From the NCBI GenBank assembly GCA_964525365.1, contig CAZGGW010000045.1, positions 1 through 5,642 on the forward strand: a stretch of 5,642 bases of DNA, given 5' to 3'. The stretch comes from CAZGGW01 sp964525365 (lineage in GTDB: Bacteria > Bacillota_I > Bacilli_A > RF39 > UBA660). The number at the start of each line of letters is the position of its first letter. The first letter of the stretch is position 1. The notes below the pieces were generated by a model, which worked only from the letters and a program-made list of their open reading frames with translations, did no database searches and had not been told where the DNA came from. Position numbers and translations under genes: made by a program. This document shows, piece by piece, positions 5,184-5,642 of this stretch.

Positions 5184-5642
5184 CAGTATAAACGAATGGC
5201 TAAAAGAGCTGCTGATTGAAGGGATCATCCTGAATCTGTCGGGTATGTTTGATCAGGTCAACCAGAAGGTCGGTGAGATTGCCGTTGATATCGGCACCAC
5301 ACCGGCCGGCTGGCACAGTGGTATCTTCGCAATCATCAGAAACCTGTCAGAAACAGTGATTCTGCCGATCGCCGGAGTCATTCTCGCTTTCGTCATGACC
5401 TATGAGCTGATCCAGATCGTGATCGATCGCAACAATCTGCACGAGATCGATACCTGGATCTTCTTTAAATGGATTTTCAAGACGTTTATCGCGGTCATGC
5501 TGGTTACAAATACTTTCAATATTGTCATGGGGATATTTGATATGTCGCAGAGTGTCGTCAGCAGCGCGTCCGGTATCATCGTATCCGACACAGCAGTCGA
5601 TATGGCCAGTGTTGTCGTCGATCTGGAAGCCAGGCTGCAGGC
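5168..5642 (+). CDS. TrbL/VirB6-like conjugal transfer membrane protein (3' end outside the window)
   Basis: The first 158 codons are open to the right edge. The protein starts MQSMLDSINEWLKELL, then shows hydrophobic segments at about residues 62-85 (TVILPIAGVILAFVMTYELI) and about 98-124 (IFFKWIFKTFIAVMLV onward). A polar, Val/Ser-rich stretch follows. This matches the N-terminal region of the TrbL/VirB6-like polytopic protein that follows Maff2 in Tn1549/CTn-type elements, where it is thought to form part of the inner-membrane transfer channel. GGAGG at 5153-5157 supports the ATG at 5168. Codon use is GC-richer than in the preceding insert and like that of the coupling-protein gene, so this is native ICE sequence. 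The start is duplicated upstream at 3802. Confidence 0.87.

Overview
The window looks like accessory DNA from a gut-type Firmicute of class Clostridia. This rests on strong GGAGG ribosome-binding sites, Firmicutes-style proteins, and a conjugation module of the kind carried by Tn1549/CTn-like integrative conjugative elements (ICEs). All supported genes are on the + strand. The species cannot be named from this sequence.

Layout: (1) Positions 1-2145 are cargo or host-like DNA. It holds the possible tail of an unknown gene, a small multi-pass membrane protein (48-503), a structured intergenic hairpin region (519-574), a membrane-tethered XRE-family regulator (649-1128) and a membrane-anchored alpha/beta hydrolase (1150-2145). 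A rho-independent terminator (2191-2212) closes this set, followed by a perfect 16-bp palindrome (2215-2230). (2) At about 2280 the sequence switches abruptly into a VirD4/TraG-type coupling protein that lacks its N-terminal third, including the membrane anchor and Walker A region. It is followed by a Maff2-family small membrane protein (3568-3783). (3) An AT-rich block of about 1.37 kb (roughly 3819-5183) lies between Maff2 and the next transfer gene. It carries one clear gene, a divergent HhH-GPD / endonuclease III-like protein with an iron-sulfur cysteine loop but no lysine at the usual lyase position. (4) A TrbL/VirB6-like membrane protein starts at 5168 and runs off the right edge.

The conjugation genes keep the usual order (coupling protein, Maff2, TrbL-like) but have been altered twice. 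The coupling protein is cut at its 5' end, so this copy is unlikely to power transfer unless the missing part lies elsewhere. The glycosylase block is bracketed by a 20-bp direct repeat covering the first five codons of the TrbL-like gene, and each copy has its own ribosome-binding site. The left copy now encodes only a 15-codon stub, while the right copy restores an intact gene. The glycosylase-like gene at this junction is the strongest candidate for an undescribed system, possibly genome defence or DNA-modification surveillance carried as ICE cargo. That role is inference.
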